Below, piece after piece: positions 52,010 to 61,358 of a stretch of DNA of 64,000 bases (positions are counted from its first letter, which is position 1; the number at the start of each line of letters is the position of its first letter). The notes below the pieces were generated by a model that made no database searches, was not told the origin of the DNA, and saw only the letters and a list, made by a program, of their open reading frames with translations. The DNA comes from Candidatus Hydrogenedens sp. (GTDB lineage: Bacteria > Hydrogenedentota > Hydrogenedentia > Hydrogenedentales > Hydrogenedentaceae): positions 1 to 64,000 of the forward strand of contig DAOSBX010000010.1 of NCBI GenBank assembly GCA_035361075.1. Reading direction: 5' to 3'. Both the position numbers and the translations under genes were made by a program.

Positions 52010-53296
52010 ATGCCTAAAAATGTTATCGTTGCTCAATCAGGTGGGCCGAGTCCTGTGATAAACAACTCACTTCGAGGTGTAATAGAAACGTGCAAAATGT
52101 TTCCCGAAACCTTCGGGACAGTTTATGCTGGTTGGCATGGAATTGAAGGCGTTATTAAAGAAGAACTTCTAAATTTATCCGAACAAAACCCAGAAGAAAT
52201 TGCTTTATTGAGACATACCCCCGCAGCAGGTTCTATTGGAACATGCCGATACAAATTAAAGAAAGGGCAAGAAGAAGATTATCAGCGAATTATTGATGTA
52301 ATGAAAGCCCACGACATCGGATATTTCTTTTATATCGGTGGAAACGATTCAATGGATACTGCAAACAAGGTAAGCAAATTAGCCTTAGAGCAAGGTCTCG
52401 ACCTGGTGGCGGTAGGTATTCCAAAAACAATAGACAATGATGTAGGAGATTCCGAATTCAAACTTATAGACCACACACCAGGTTACGGAAGTGTCGCTCG
52501 TTACTGGATGTGTATGGTTCAGAATGCTGAAGAGGAAAATCGCGGTTCCTGTCCAGCGGACCCTGTATTAGTATTACAAGCCATGGGCAGAAAAATTGGT
52601 TTCATTCCAGCATCCGCACGCTTAGCCGACCCAGACCGACAGATACCCCTTCAAATATACATGACTGAATCAAAAGTTACCCCTGAACAAATGTGCGACC
52701 TTGTAAACGACCAACTAAAACGCGATGGTCGTTGTATTATTGTAGTAAGTGAAGGCTTTGAAGTCGGCGAGATTGGAGAACTAAAAGACAGTTTCGGACA
52801 TACTCAATTTGGTTCTGCAAAACTTACTGCAAGCCAGAAAATAGTAAACCTTCTCAATGAAAAAGGTTTGGCAGTTCGTGGTTCTGCACGAGGACAGGTC
52901 ATGGGAACAGACCAACGCTCTTCTGCTATTTATGCCTCTGTTGTTGATTTAGATGAAGCCTACAATGTTGCACAAAAAGCAGTGCTTATCGCTTTAGAAG
53001 GTGAAAATGGCTGGATGGCAACTATATTAAGAACCCCTGGGACTATTTACCACGTCTATTACGATAAAGTTCCATTAGAAAAAGTGGCTAATTCAGAACG
53101 CACGTTCCCAGAAGCATGGATAGCCCCTAATAGAATTGATGTAACAGACGACTTTATTAAATATGCCATGCCATTGGTCGGTGAAGAATGGGCAAGTGTC
53201 CCATTGGTGAATGGAAAACAACGCTTTACTCAATTTAGACCGATTTTTGCTGAAAAGAAATTACCTGCCTACGTTCCTCAGGGGCATAGAAAATAG
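52010..53296 (+). CDS. Phosphofructokinase, probably pyrophosphate-dependent
   Basis: A 428-residue protein; ATG 52010 follows AAAGGAG by 9 nt (an upstream ATG at 51968 has no SD). PFK motifs: QSGGPSPVINNSLRGV, GGNDSMDTA (about 110-118), PKTIDNDV (about 138-145), and ALEGENGWMATILR. Asp113 and Lys139 replace the Gly pair of ATP enzymes (GGDGS, PGTIDND), the recognised signature of PPi-dependent phosphofructokinases. It interconverts fructose 6-phosphate and fructose 1,6-bisphosphate reversibly. It is followed by gnd after 63 nt. Confidence 0.9.
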   Translation: MPKNVIVAQSGGPSPVINNSLRGVIETCKMFPETFGTVYAGWHGIEGVIKEELLNLSEQNPEEIALLRHTPAAGSIGTCRYKLKKGQEEDYQRIIDVMKAHDIGYFFYIGGNDSMDTANKVSKLALEQGLDLVAVGIPKTIDNDVGDSEFKLIDHTPGYGSVARYWMCMVQNAEEENRGSCPADPVLVLQAMGRKIGFIPASARLADPDRQIPLQIYMTESKVTPEQMCDLVNDQLKRDGRCIIVVSEGFEVGEIGELKDSFGHTQFGSAKLTASQKIVNLLNEKGLAVRGSARGQVMGTDQRSSAIYASVVDLDEAYNVAQKAVLIALEGENGWMATILRTPGTIYHVYYDKVPLEKVANSERTFPEAWIAPNRIDVTDDFIKYAMPLVGEEWASVPLVNGKQRFTQFRPIFAEKKLPAYVPQGHRK

Positions 53297-53359
53297 CATT
53301 TACGATATAATTATTCATTCTACAAACAAGCAATAAATATTAAGATAAAGGAGAATCAT

Positions 53360-54814
53360 ATGAGCGAACTTAAAGACATCGGATTAATAGGTTTAGCAGT
53401 AATGGGTGAAAACCTGGTGCTAAACATGGAAAGTAAAGGTTTTAGCGTTGCGGTATTCAATCGCACTGTATCCAAAGTAGATGATTTCATCAACGGTCGT
53501 GCAAAAGGAAAAAATATAAAGGGCTGTCATTCCTTACAAGAACTTGTGAATAGTCTAAAAAAACCACGCAAAATTATGCTTATGGTAAAAGCAGGTCAAG
53601 CAGTAGATGACTTTATTGAACAACTTATTCCATTATTAGACCAGGGAGATATTATTATTGATGGAGGTAATAGTCATTTCCCTGACACAACCCGCAGAAC
53701 GAAATATTTAGAAAGTAAAGGCCTTCTATATATAGGCACAGGTGTATCGGGTGGAGAAGAAGGAGCCTTAAAGGGTCCATCCATGATGCCTGGCGGTTCT
53801 CCACAAGCATGGCAACATGTAAAAGACATTTTTCAATCTATATGTGCTAAAACTCCGGAAGGAGAACCCTGTTGCGATTGGGTAGGAGAAAATGGAGCAG
53901 GCCACTTCGTTAAAATGGTACATAATGGTATCGAATATGGTGATATGCAAATGATATGTGAGACATATCATCTTATGAAACAGGGTTTAGGAATGACAAA
54001 TGAGGAGATGCATCAGGTCTTTTCGGATTGGTATAAAGGAGAATTAAATTCATATCTTATCGAAATTACCCGCGACATTCTTGCATACAAAAATGAAGAA
54101 GGTCAATATGTCGTTGACCTTATTTTAGATACTGCCGGACAAAAAGGCACAGGCAAATGGACTGTTATCTCTGCTTTAGATGAAGGGCAACCTTTAACAG
54201 CCATTGCAGAAGCAGTGTTTGCACGTTGTTTGTCCTCTATTAAAGAAGAACGGGTAAAAGCCAGTCAAGCATTACAAGGGAAAGTAACCAATTTCACAGG
54301 TGATAAAAACCAATTTATTAATGACCTCCGCAAAGCCCTGTATGCCTCTAAAATTGTCAGTTATGCTCAAGGCTACCAATTAATGCGTTCTGCTGCAAAA
54401 ACTTATAACTGGAACTTAAATTACGGCGGTATTGCATTAATGTGGCGGGGAGGCTGTATTATCCGCTCTGTATTTTTAGGTAAAATAAAAGAAGCCTTCG
54501 ATAGAAACCCCAATTTAGAAAATCTGTTATTAGACCCATTCTTTGCGGGTATAGTCAATGATACACAAGATAGTTGGCGTCGTGTTGTTTCTACTGCGGT
54601 GCAATTAGGAATCCCTGTACCTGCCATCAGTTCTGCATTATGCTACTTCGATGGCTATAGAAGTGCATGGCTTCCAGCAAACCTTCTTCAAGCACAACGC
54701 GATTATTTCGGTGCTCACACATATGAACGAGTAGACAAACCCAGAGGTGAGTTTTTCCACACCAACTGGACTGGGCGTGGCGGTTCAACTTCTGCCTCAA
54801 CATATACTGTTTAG
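53360..54814 (+). CDS. gnd: 6-phosphogluconate dehydrogenase, decarboxylating
   Basis: A 484-residue protein with N-terminal NADP motif GLIGLAVMGENLVLNMES, GVSGGEEGALKGPSMMPGGS, the active-site segment GAGHFVKMVHNGIEYGDMQ (Lys), and the long helical C-terminus with QAQRDYFGAHTYERVD. Oxidative pentose-phosphate pathway: 6-phosphogluconate to ribulose 5-phosphate, CO2 and NADPH. Strong SD AAAGGAG. Together with the PPi-PFK upstream it covers carbohydrate flux. A ZIP transporter starts 5 nt after its stop. Confidence 0.95.
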   Translation: MSELKDIGLIGLAVMGENLVLNMESKGFSVAVFNRTVSKVDDFINGRAKGKNIKGCHSLQELVNSLKKPRKIMLMVKAGQAVDDFIEQLIPLLDQGDIIIDGGNSHFPDTTRRTKYLESKGLLYIGTGVSGGEEGALKGPSMMPGGSPQAWQHVKDIFQSICAKTPEGEPCCDWVGENGAGHFVKMVHNGIEYGDMQMICETYHLMKQGLGMTNEEMHQVFSDWYKGELNSYLIEITRDILAYKNEEGQYVVDLILDTAGQKGTGKWTVISALDEGQPLTAIAEAVFARCLSSIKEERVKASQALQGKVTNFTGDKNQFINDLRKALYASKIVSYAQGYQLMRSAAKTYNWNLNYGGIALMWRGGCIIRSVFLGKIKEAFDRNPNLENLLLDPFFAGIVNDTQDSWRRVVSTAVQLGIPVPAISSALCYFDGYRSAWLPANLLQAQRDYFGAHTYERVDKPRGEFFHTNWTGRGGSTSASTYTV

Positions 54815-54819
54815 AATAT

Positions 54820-55620
54820 ATGAGTGAATTGCATCCAGCAATACTTGCTTTACTGGCAACATCATTCACATGGTTTATGACATTGTTAGGGGCTTTGCCT
54901 GCTTTGTGGGCAAAGCCAATTCCTCAAAAAGTCCTCGATGGAACATTAGGAATGGCAGCGGGAGTAATGATTGCAGCGTCCTTCTGGTCATTACTGGAGC
55001 CTGCAATCGAGATGAGTAAAGAAATGGGTATGCCATCATGGTTACCTGCTGTTATTGGATTTTTATTAGGAGGTGTTGCCTTATGGGCTATGGATAAGAT
55101 ACTCCCTCATTTACATCAAGGATTATCTATTGAAAATGCAGAAGGGCTTCATACAAACTGGAGAAGAAGCACTCTTCTGGTGATGGCTATTACCATGCAT
55201 AACATCCCTGAAGGGTTAGCTGTTGGCGTTGCTTTCGGTGCAACTGCATACGGTATTCCAGGGGCATCTTTAACAGGGGCTATTGCTCTCGCTATTGGTA
55301 TCGGTCTGCAGAATCTACCTGAAGGCACTGCTGTGGCTCTACCTCTTCGTCGTGAAGGCTTTTCCCCATGGAAAAGTTTTTTTGTAGGACAACTTTCTGG
55401 TATCGTTGAACCCATTGCTGGAGTAATTGGCGCCATCACTGTTATATTTGCCAGACCTATTTTGCCTTTTGCCTTAGCCTTTGCCGCAGGGGCAATGATT
55501 TTCGTTGTAGCCGAAGAATTAATTCCCGAATCACAAAAAGAAGGCGATACCGATTTGCCTACGGTAGGTGTCATGTTCGGTTTCGCCCTCATGATGTTCT
55601 TAGATGTAGCGTTAGGATAA
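54820..55620 (+). CDS. ZIP-family metal transporter (GufA/ZupT-like)
   Basis: A 266-residue membrane protein with about eight helices. The ZIP metal motifs are readable: MHNIPEGLAVGVAFG (HNxPEG), GLQNLPEGTAVALP (QNxPEG) and VAEELIPES. The first half has the LDGTLGMAAGVMIAASFW segment typical of GufA-type proteins. It probably moves zinc or other divalent metal across the inner membrane. It is tightly packed between gnd and the hydroxyacid dehydrogenase (5 and 6 nt), without its own good SD. Confidence 0.9.
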   Translation: MSELHPAILALLATSFTWFMTLLGALPALWAKPIPQKVLDGTLGMAAGVMIAASFWSLLEPAIEMSKEMGMPSWLPAVIGFLLGGVALWAMDKILPHLHQGLSIENAEGLHTNWRRSTLLVMAITMHNIPEGLAVGVAFGATAYGIPGASLTGAIALAIGIGLQNLPEGTAVALPLRREGFSPWKSFFVGQLSGIVEPIAGVIGAITVIFARPILPFALAFAAGAMIFVVAEELIPESQKEGDTDLPTVGVMFGFALMMFLDVALG

Positions 55621-55626
55621 AAATAT

Positions 55627-56613
55627 ATGAACAAAAATAAACCTAAAATCTTTATTACACGCAATCTTCCCGAAAGAGGTCTGAAACTACTCTTTCAAAA
55701 CTTTGGGGAAGAAAATATAAAAATATACCCATGTGAAACACCTATCCCTTATGAAGAACTCTTAAAAGAGGTTCGAGGAATAGATGCTTTACTTTGCTTA
55801 CTAACAGATAAAATTGATGCAAAAGTAATGGAACAGGCAGGATCTCAATTAAAAATAATTGCAAATTACGCGGTTGGTTTTGATAATATAGATATAGTCG
55901 AAGCAACGAAAAGGAAAATAGTAGTGACCAACACTCCAGGGGTCTTAACAGAAACTACAGCGGATTTGGCATGGGCACTTTTAATGGCATCAGCACGCCG
56001 ATTGGGTGAAGGGGAACGATTGGTTCGTGCCTCGCAATGGGCAGGTTGGAACCCTACATTACTTCTGGGTATGGATGTGCATGGAAAAACATTGGGTATT
56101 TTTGGTATGGGAAGAATTGGTCAGGCAGTCGCACGAAGAGCCAGTGGCTTCAATATGCGTATTATTTATTACGATGTTAACGAACCGAAACTCCCTTCCG
56201 ATATAAAAGCTACACAGGTAGATAAAGAGACACTTCTAAGAGAATCTGATTTCATTTCTATCCATTGCCCCCTTACTCGAGCAACATATCATGCTTTTGG
56301 GATTGAGGAATTTAAAAAAATGAAACGGACTGCATGTATCATAAACACATCTCGTGGTCCTGTTATTGATGAGGAAGCATTAGCTCAGGCTCTTAAAGAA
56401 GGGTTAATATTCTCTGCGGGATTAGATGTTTTTGAAAAAGAACCCGAAATCCATCCTGATTTACTTAATTGCCCTAATGCCATTTTGATACCTCACTTAG
56501 GAAGTGCTTCGGTAGAAACCCGTTCGCGAATGGCAGAAATCGCTGCGCAAAATATTATTGCTCGTCTCAACGGGAAAACACCACCTAACCCAGTAAACCC
56601 AGAAGTACTCTAA
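55627..56613 (+). CDS. D-isomer 2-hydroxyacid dehydrogenase (glyoxylate/hydroxypyruvate reductase-like)
   Basis: A 328-residue protein with NAD-binding GIFGMGRIGQAVARRASGF, catalytic Arg in NTSRGPVIDEEAL, Glu in GLDVFEKEPEI and His in LIPHLGSASVETR. The opening KIFITRNLPERGLKLL and the overall pattern are those of D-glycerate dehydrogenase/glyoxylate reductase (GyaR-type). It reduces glyoxylate or hydroxypyruvate with NAD(P)H. Its position downstream of gnd, the PPi-PFK and the LarA-like gene suggests hydroxyacid metabolism. Convergent with the corA-like gene. Confidence 0.88.
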   Translation: MNKNKPKIFITRNLPERGLKLLFQNFGEENIKIYPCETPIPYEELLKEVRGIDALLCLLTDKIDAKVMEQAGSQLKIIANYAVGFDNIDIVEATKRKIVVTNTPGVLTETTADLAWALLMASARRLGEGERLVRASQWAGWNPTLLLGMDVHGKTLGIFGMGRIGQAVARRASGFNMRIIYYDVNEPKLPSDIKATQVDKETLLRESDFISIHCPLTRATYHAFGIEEFKKMKRTACIINTSRGPVIDEEALAQALKEGLIFSAGLDVFEKEPEIHPDLLNCPNAILIPHLGSASVETRSRMAEIAAQNIIARLNGKTPPNPVNPEVL

Positions 56614-56634
56614 CCGCCCATGTAAAACACGAAA

Positions 56635-57555
56635 TCACATCTCTCTATATCGGAAAAATATCCATAGAACACCTACTGCGGATATAATACATAGAACCAC
56701 AATTAGGTAAAATATATAAGGATGATGTTGGGCTGGAATGGGGACATTCATTGAAAATAAACTTACAATGAAAGTAGGAACCATTAATGCTATTGTAATA
56801 ATATTTAACAATTTCATTAAAACATTCAGATTATTGCTTACGATAGATGCACGTGCATCCATTAAGTTTGATAACACTGTGGAATGAATATCTGCCACAC
56901 GAAAACATTGGTCATTCTCAATAATTAAGTCATCCAAAAACTCTTTCCCTTCATCGCTTAAGCCTATTTTATCTGCACCTGCACGAAGTTTGGCAAGGAT
57001 AAGACCATTTCCATGGATAGCATTTAAGTAGTAAACCAAGCTTTTTTCTAATGCAAAAAGGTTGATGAGGAATTTATTTTCCAGAGAACGGTTTATCCGA
57101 TACTCTACTTCTTCCGCAACCATGTTTATAATTTTAAGATGTTCAATAAAGTGGGAAATACAGTTATAAATAACCCGAAGTATTATGTCTGGGGCTGATG
57201 ACAACCCTGCTTGCGGTTTATTTGAAAATAATGGTGTATCCTCGCTTGAAATAATGATAACTTTATTTTTGAACAGGAATAAGCCTATAGAGATGATTTT
57301 GAAGTGATATTCATCTTCTGCGGAATAATTTTTAGGCTTCTTTATAATAAATGCAACGTGATTTTGTTCATATTCAACACGGGCAAGTTCATCTGGGTCA
57401 AGGGCTGAATTTAAGGTGTGTTCATCTATTTCCAATTTATCAATCAGTTGCTTTTTCTCTTCAATTGTCGGCTGGATATAAACTTCTATAACCGAATCTT
57501 TTTCTTCTGACAACTCGATGACTTTCCCTTGGCCTATGGTGTAGAATCTCCGCAT
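56635..57555 (-). CDS. CorA-family divalent cation transporter
   Basis: A 306-residue protein with a long cytoplasmic N-terminal domain, the two C-terminal transmembrane helices (LLNIITIALMVPTFIVSLFS and FYLIVVLCIISAVGVLWIFF) and the signature loop between them. The signature reads SMNVP rather than the canonical GMN (YGMNF), so the selectivity loop has Ser for Gly. It is likely a Mg2+, Co2+ or other divalent channel. A leader of about 120 nt follows the promoter. It is the only gene of its transcript as far as can be seen. Confidence 0.82.
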   Translation of the reverse strand: MRRFYTIGQGKVIELSEEKDSVIEVYIQPTIEEKKQLIDKLEIDEHTLNSALDPDELARVEYEQNHVAFIIKKPKNYSAEDEYHFKIISIGLFLFKNKVIIISSEDTPLFSNKPQAGLSSAPDIILRVIYNCISHFIEHLKIINMVAEEVEYRINRSLENKFLINLFALEKSLVYYLNAIHGNGLILAKLRAGADKIGLSDEGKEFLDDLIIENDQCFRVADIHSTVLSNLMDARASIVSNNLNVLMKLLNIITIALMVPTFIVSLFSMNVPIPAQHHPYIFYLIVVLCIISAVGVLWIFFRYREM

Positions 57556-57681
57556 AGTTCTTCCCTTCTATTCATGAACAAAAAGTCAGTCCATGGGTGA
57601 AAATTCCTTCTATCTAACCATTTATTGATAATAATTATTTTTATTTAAACCCCATCCCTATTTATCTTGTGGCTTTTAAGT

Positions 57682-57711
57682 ATTATAACCTTTTAAAGTA
57701 TTTTTTTTCAA
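57682..57711 (-). promoter_or_regulatory. Sigma70-type promoter of the corA-like gene with long leader
   Basis: Minus strand TTGAAA, 18-nt spacer, consensus TATAAT. The start would be near 57675, giving a ~120-nt untranslated leader before ATG 57555. That leader holds a GGGAAG SD and no M-box fold that I can recognise. Confidence 0.6.
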
Positions 57712-57717
57712 TAACGA

Positions 57718-58668
57718 TTATGGCTTTGGCCTCTTCTTAAACAGACATAAGATTTTTCCAACATATTGTTTGGAAAGTTCCCCAATTTTTCTTAATAAGG
57801 AAAGAGGACTGAACTTTGGTACTTGTTTTTGTTGAGCACCTTTCTCCTGCTTTTCCTTCCATAACTTATATAAGTTTAATAAAGTATCCCTAAATTCCTT
57901 AGCAGAAGAAAATCTATCTTCTGGGTCAGGTGCCATCGCTTTTTGCAAAAACTCATCACATTCTTTGGGTAAATCTGGCATCAATTTAGATAGTTTATCA
58001 CCTATTTGCGGTCTTCTCCCTACAAGCATTTCAAAAAACATAACCCCAAGTGGATATATATCCGCCCTTTTATCTACACCAGCCGCATTAACCCTTTGTT
58101 CAGGTGCTGAATATTGTGCTTTGCCTAAATTCGCCCCAACCATAGTCAAAGGGACTTGTGCATCACTTAATTTTGCCAAACCGAAATCAAGCAAACGCAC
58201 AGAACCATCTCTTAACACCATCACGTTATCAGGTGAAATATCTCTATGAATTGTAACTTGATGTGCATGTTCTAAGGCATCCGCAATAAGTGCTAATATC
58301 CGAACTGTATTCCCAAATGATAACGGCCCTTTCTTATTCAGCCAATCTCGAACACTCCGACCCTCAACATATTCCATCGTATAAAACATTTGTTCACCCT
58401 CTATCTGGGCATCAAATATCTTTACGATGCAGGGATGATTTAGTTGTCGGACTGCTTCTACTTCCCGCAGAAACCTTGCAATTGCCTTTTGATTATGTTG
58501 ATACTGGGCTCGCATCAATTTCAATGCTAACTTCTGTCCAGATTGGAGGTCTTTCACAAGAAATACTTTGCCCATCCCTCCTCTACCCAATGGCTTTATA
58601 ACCTCATATCTACCTGCTATTATCCGCGTCGTTTTCCCCTCTGCTAAATCAGCATCAGACATATTCAT
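57718..58668 (-). CDS. Ser/Thr protein kinase (Hanks type)
   Basis: A 316-residue kinase: Gly loop PLGRGGMGKVFLV, ATP Lys in LALKLMRA, catalytic loop HRDISPDNVMV (usual Lys replaced by Ser, a variant common in some bacteria), DFG in LLDFGLAK, SAPEQ, and DIYPLGVMFFEMLVGRRP. No transmembrane helix or extracellular sensor domain; the C-terminal 50 residues are basic and helical. It is cytoplasmic and may act on a soluble target. SD AAGGAG. It is divergent from pcm. Confidence 0.92.
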   Translation of the reverse strand: MNMSDADLAEGKTTRIIAGRYEVIKPLGRGGMGKVFLVKDLQSGQKLALKLMRAQYQHNQKAIARFLREVEAVRQLNHPCIVKIFDAQIEGEQMFYTMEYVEGRSVRDWLNKKGPLSFGNTVRILALIADALEHAHQVTIHRDISPDNVMVLRDGSVRLLDFGLAKLSDAQVPLTMVGANLGKAQYSAPEQRVNAAGVDKRADIYPLGVMFFEMLVGRRPQIGDKLSKLMPDLPKECDEFLQKAMAPDPEDRFSSAKEFRDTLLNLYKLWKEKQEKGAQQKQVPKFSPLSLLRKIGELSKQYVGKILCLFKKRPKP

Positions 58669-58772
58669 GATTCTCCTTAAATAAAACTATTTTATCACAA
58701 CCTTCCTTTTATTATAATACCATTATCAATAGCAAAATGTGTTAGTTAAAACTAAATAATTAAAAATTGGAT

Positions 58773-59426
58773 ATGGATACCACCTCCGCCAGAAAATCAA
58801 TGGTTGTCTATCAATTACATGCACGAGGGATAAAATCACCTGATGTGCTGAGAGTAATGGAAAACGTTCCAAGACATTTATTTGTCCCAGAAGATTTACG
58901 TGATTATGCTTATGAAGATCACCCACTTAGTATTGGATATGGGCAAACAATTTCTCAACCTTACATGGTAGCCATCATGACCGAACTTCTGGATTTAAAA
59001 CCGACAGATAAGGTATTAGAAGTAGGAACAGGTTCGGGATATCAAACTGCAATACTTGCAGAACTTGCACACACCGTTATTAGCATTGAAAGAATACAAG
59101 AACTCGCCGAAGAAGCAGAACAACGACTAACCAATTTAGGATACAAAAACATAAAAGTGATTCGTGGAGACGGCTCATCAGGCTATCCGGATGAATCTCC
59201 ATACGATGCAATAATTGTAACTGCTGGTAGTCCAGAAGTACCTGAGTCCTTAAAAAAACAACTTAATGATGGGGGTAGACTTGTTATCCCAGTAGGTGGT
59301 TCAAATTTACAAGTATTGCTAAAAATAACAAAGATAGGTAATACATTTTCAATTGAAAGACACACCTCCTGCATCTTTGTTCCTCTTATCGGTACCGAAG
59401 GCTGGAATAATACTTCCAAATATTAA
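58773..59426 (+). CDS. pcm: Protein-L-isoaspartate O-methyltransferase
   Basis: A 217-residue protein. Motifs: MVVYQLHARGIKSPDVLRVM, VPRHLFVPEDLRDYAYEDHP, the specific GYGQTISQPYMVAIMTELL segment, and SAM motif I LEVGTGSGYQTAIL. It methylates isoaspartyl residues in damaged proteins to start their repair. ATG 58773 was chosen; an in-frame TTG sits 6 nt upstream. No strong SD. A 112-nt gap follows before lepA. Confidence 0.93.
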   Translation: MDTTSARKSMVVYQLHARGIKSPDVLRVMENVPRHLFVPEDLRDYAYEDHPLSIGYGQTISQPYMVAIMTELLDLKPTDKVLEVGTGSGYQTAILAELAHTVISIERIQELAEEAEQRLTNLGYKNIKVIRGDGSSGYPDESPYDAIIVTAGSPEVPESLKKQLNDGGRLVIPVGGSNLQVLLKITKIGNTFSIERHTSCIFVPLIGTEGWNNTSKY

Positions 59427-59538
59427 AAGTGTGCAGTGATACCTATATATCATGTAAAATATTAGCATTCTTTTCAGATAAGGAAGGGTGTTTTATTACC
59501 CAAACGGGGAAAATTAACCCACAAGACAATAAAAGATT

Positions 59539-61347
59539 ATGAACCAGGATAAAATAAGAAATTTTTGTATCATTGCTCATGTTGACCATGGTAAATCTAC
59601 GTTAGCAGACCGTCTCCTTGAATTCACCAAAACTGTGAATGAACGGGAACTTCGTGAACAAACGTTAGACATGTTAGACATTGAACGGGAACGAGGAATC
59701 ACTATTAAAGCGGTCTGTGTGCAAATGCACTACCAAAAAGATGATGAGGAACAATACACCCTCCATTTAATTGACACTCCAGGTCATGCAGATTTTTCAT
59801 ACGAAGTTTCCCGTGCTCTTGCTGCATGCGAAGGGGCATTATTGCTTGTTGATGCTACTCAGGGTGTTCAGGCTCAAACACTCGCACATGCGTATAAAGC
59901 AGTGGCTCAAGGGCTTGAAATTATTCCTGTAATCAACAAAATAGATTTGCCCAGTGCAGATATAGAAGATACACGACGTCAAATTGAAGATGTTTTAGGA
60001 TTAGATGCCTCTGACGCAATATTAACAAGTGCCAAAACGGGTATCGGCACCAAAGAGATCCTTGATGCCATCATTACAAGAATTCCAACTCCCAAAGGAG
60101 ACCCACAAGCACCGCTAAGAGCACTCATTTTTGACGCTAAATATGATACCTATCGAGGCGTTGTCGTTTATTTAAGAGTAGTTGATGGTTCTTTACATAA
60201 AGGACAAAAAATTCAATTTATGTCAAACGGCGTAAAATACGAGGTAGATGAAGTTGGTATTTTTACGCCCAATATGCGTCCAAAATCAAGCTTAGATACA
60301 GGCGAAGTGGGGTATATGATTTGTAATATCAAGAATATAAAAGATACGAAAATTGGCGATACCGTTACAGATGCTTTTCATCCTGCGGAGAATCCTTTAC
60401 CAGGTTATGAGATAGTAAAACCTGTCGTTTTCTGTGGTATGTATCCAGCAGTATCTCAAGATTATGAAGAATTGAGAGATGCACTTGAAAAATTATCTCT
60501 TAATGATGCCTCTTTCGAATATAAGCCAGATAGTTCTGATGCATTAGGTCTCGGTTTCCGATTAGGTTTCTTAGGTCTTCTACACATGGAAATTGTTCAG
60601 GAACGATTAGAACGAGAATTTGGTTTGAATCTCGTTATGACCATGCCAAATGTCGCCTATAAAATTCTTAAAACGGATGGAGAAGAAATTGTCATCCAAA
60701 AAGCATCACAAATGCCCGAACCAAGCGAAATTGAAGTTATTGAAGAACCCTATATACAGGCAGACATTATTTGCCCTATTGAGTATTTAAGTTCAGTAAT
60801 TGATTTATGTAAAAGAAAAAGAGGAATACATGTTCGGGTCGATTACTTAGATGCCAAACGTTGTCTTGCGGTTTATCAGCTTCCACTTGCCGAAATAGTC
60901 GTCGACTTCTATGATAAGCTAAAAACATGCACACGAGGTTACGGTTCTCTTGATTACACACTTATCGGATATCAACCAGGCGATTTAGTAAAATTAGACA
61001 TTATGATTAACGGCGAAGTTGTAGATGCCCTTTCTGTCATTGTACATCGGGAACATGCCCTAAGTATGGGCAGAGCATTAGCAGGAAAGTTAAGAAAATT
61101 GATACCCCGTCAACAATTTGAAGTCGTGATTCAAGCAGCGATCGGTAGAAAAATTATCGTGAGGGAAACAATAAAACCTATACGAAAAGATGTGCTCGCT
61201 AAATGTTATGGAGGAGATATTACACGAAAACGAAAACTATTAGAAAAACAGAAAGAAGGCAAAAAAAGAATGAAGCAAATTGGAACGGTTGAGGTTCCTC
61301 AAGAAGCCTTTATGGCTTTACTAAAAGTTAATGAAGACATTCAATAG
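59539..61347 (+). CDS. lepA: Elongation factor 4 (LepA)
   Basis: A 602-residue translational GTPase of normal length: G1 AHVDHGKSTLADRLLE, G3 DTPGHADFSYEV, G4 NKIDLPSAD, LepA-specific C-terminal part with RKLIPRQQFEVVIQAAIG and YGGDITRKRKLLEKQKEGKK. EF4 acts on stalled ribosomes by back-translocation. It sits 11 nt before the first signal peptidase gene, the conserved lepA-lepB arrangement. Confidence 0.97.
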   Translation: MNQDKIRNFCIIAHVDHGKSTLADRLLEFTKTVNERELREQTLDMLDIERERGITIKAVCVQMHYQKDDEEQYTLHLIDTPGHADFSYEVSRALAACEGALLLVDATQGVQAQTLAHAYKAVAQGLEIIPVINKIDLPSADIEDTRRQIEDVLGLDASDAILTSAKTGIGTKEILDAIITRIPTPKGDPQAPLRALIFDAKYDTYRGVVVYLRVVDGSLHKGQKIQFMSNGVKYEVDEVGIFTPNMRPKSSLDTGEVGYMICNIKNIKDTKIGDTVTDAFHPAENPLPGYEIVKPVVFCGMYPAVSQDYEELRDALEKLSLNDASFEYKPDSSDALGLGFRLGFLGLLHMEIVQERLEREFGLNLVMTMPNVAYKILKTDGEEIVIQKASQMPEPSEIEVIEEPYIQADIICPIEYLSSVIDLCKRKRGIHVRVDYLDAKRCLAVYQLPLAEIVVDFYDKLKTCTRGYGSLDYTLIGYQPGDLVKLDIMINGEVVDALSVIVHREHALSMGRALAGKLRKLIPRQQFEVVIQAAIGRKIIVRETIKPIRKDVLAKCYGGDITRKRKLLEKQKEGKKRMKQIGTVEVPQEAFMALLKVNEDIQ

Positions 61348-61358
61348 GAAAGAACAAA

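Noticed and set aside
55149..55664. Minus-strand open frame of 171 residues opposite the ZIP transporter
   Set aside because: It is a shadow of the ZIP gene and spans the start of the next dehydrogenase gene.
59470..59530. Possible terminator or attenuator before lepA (gggtgttttattaccc)
   Set aside because: The stem is only four base pairs and lacks a T-run.
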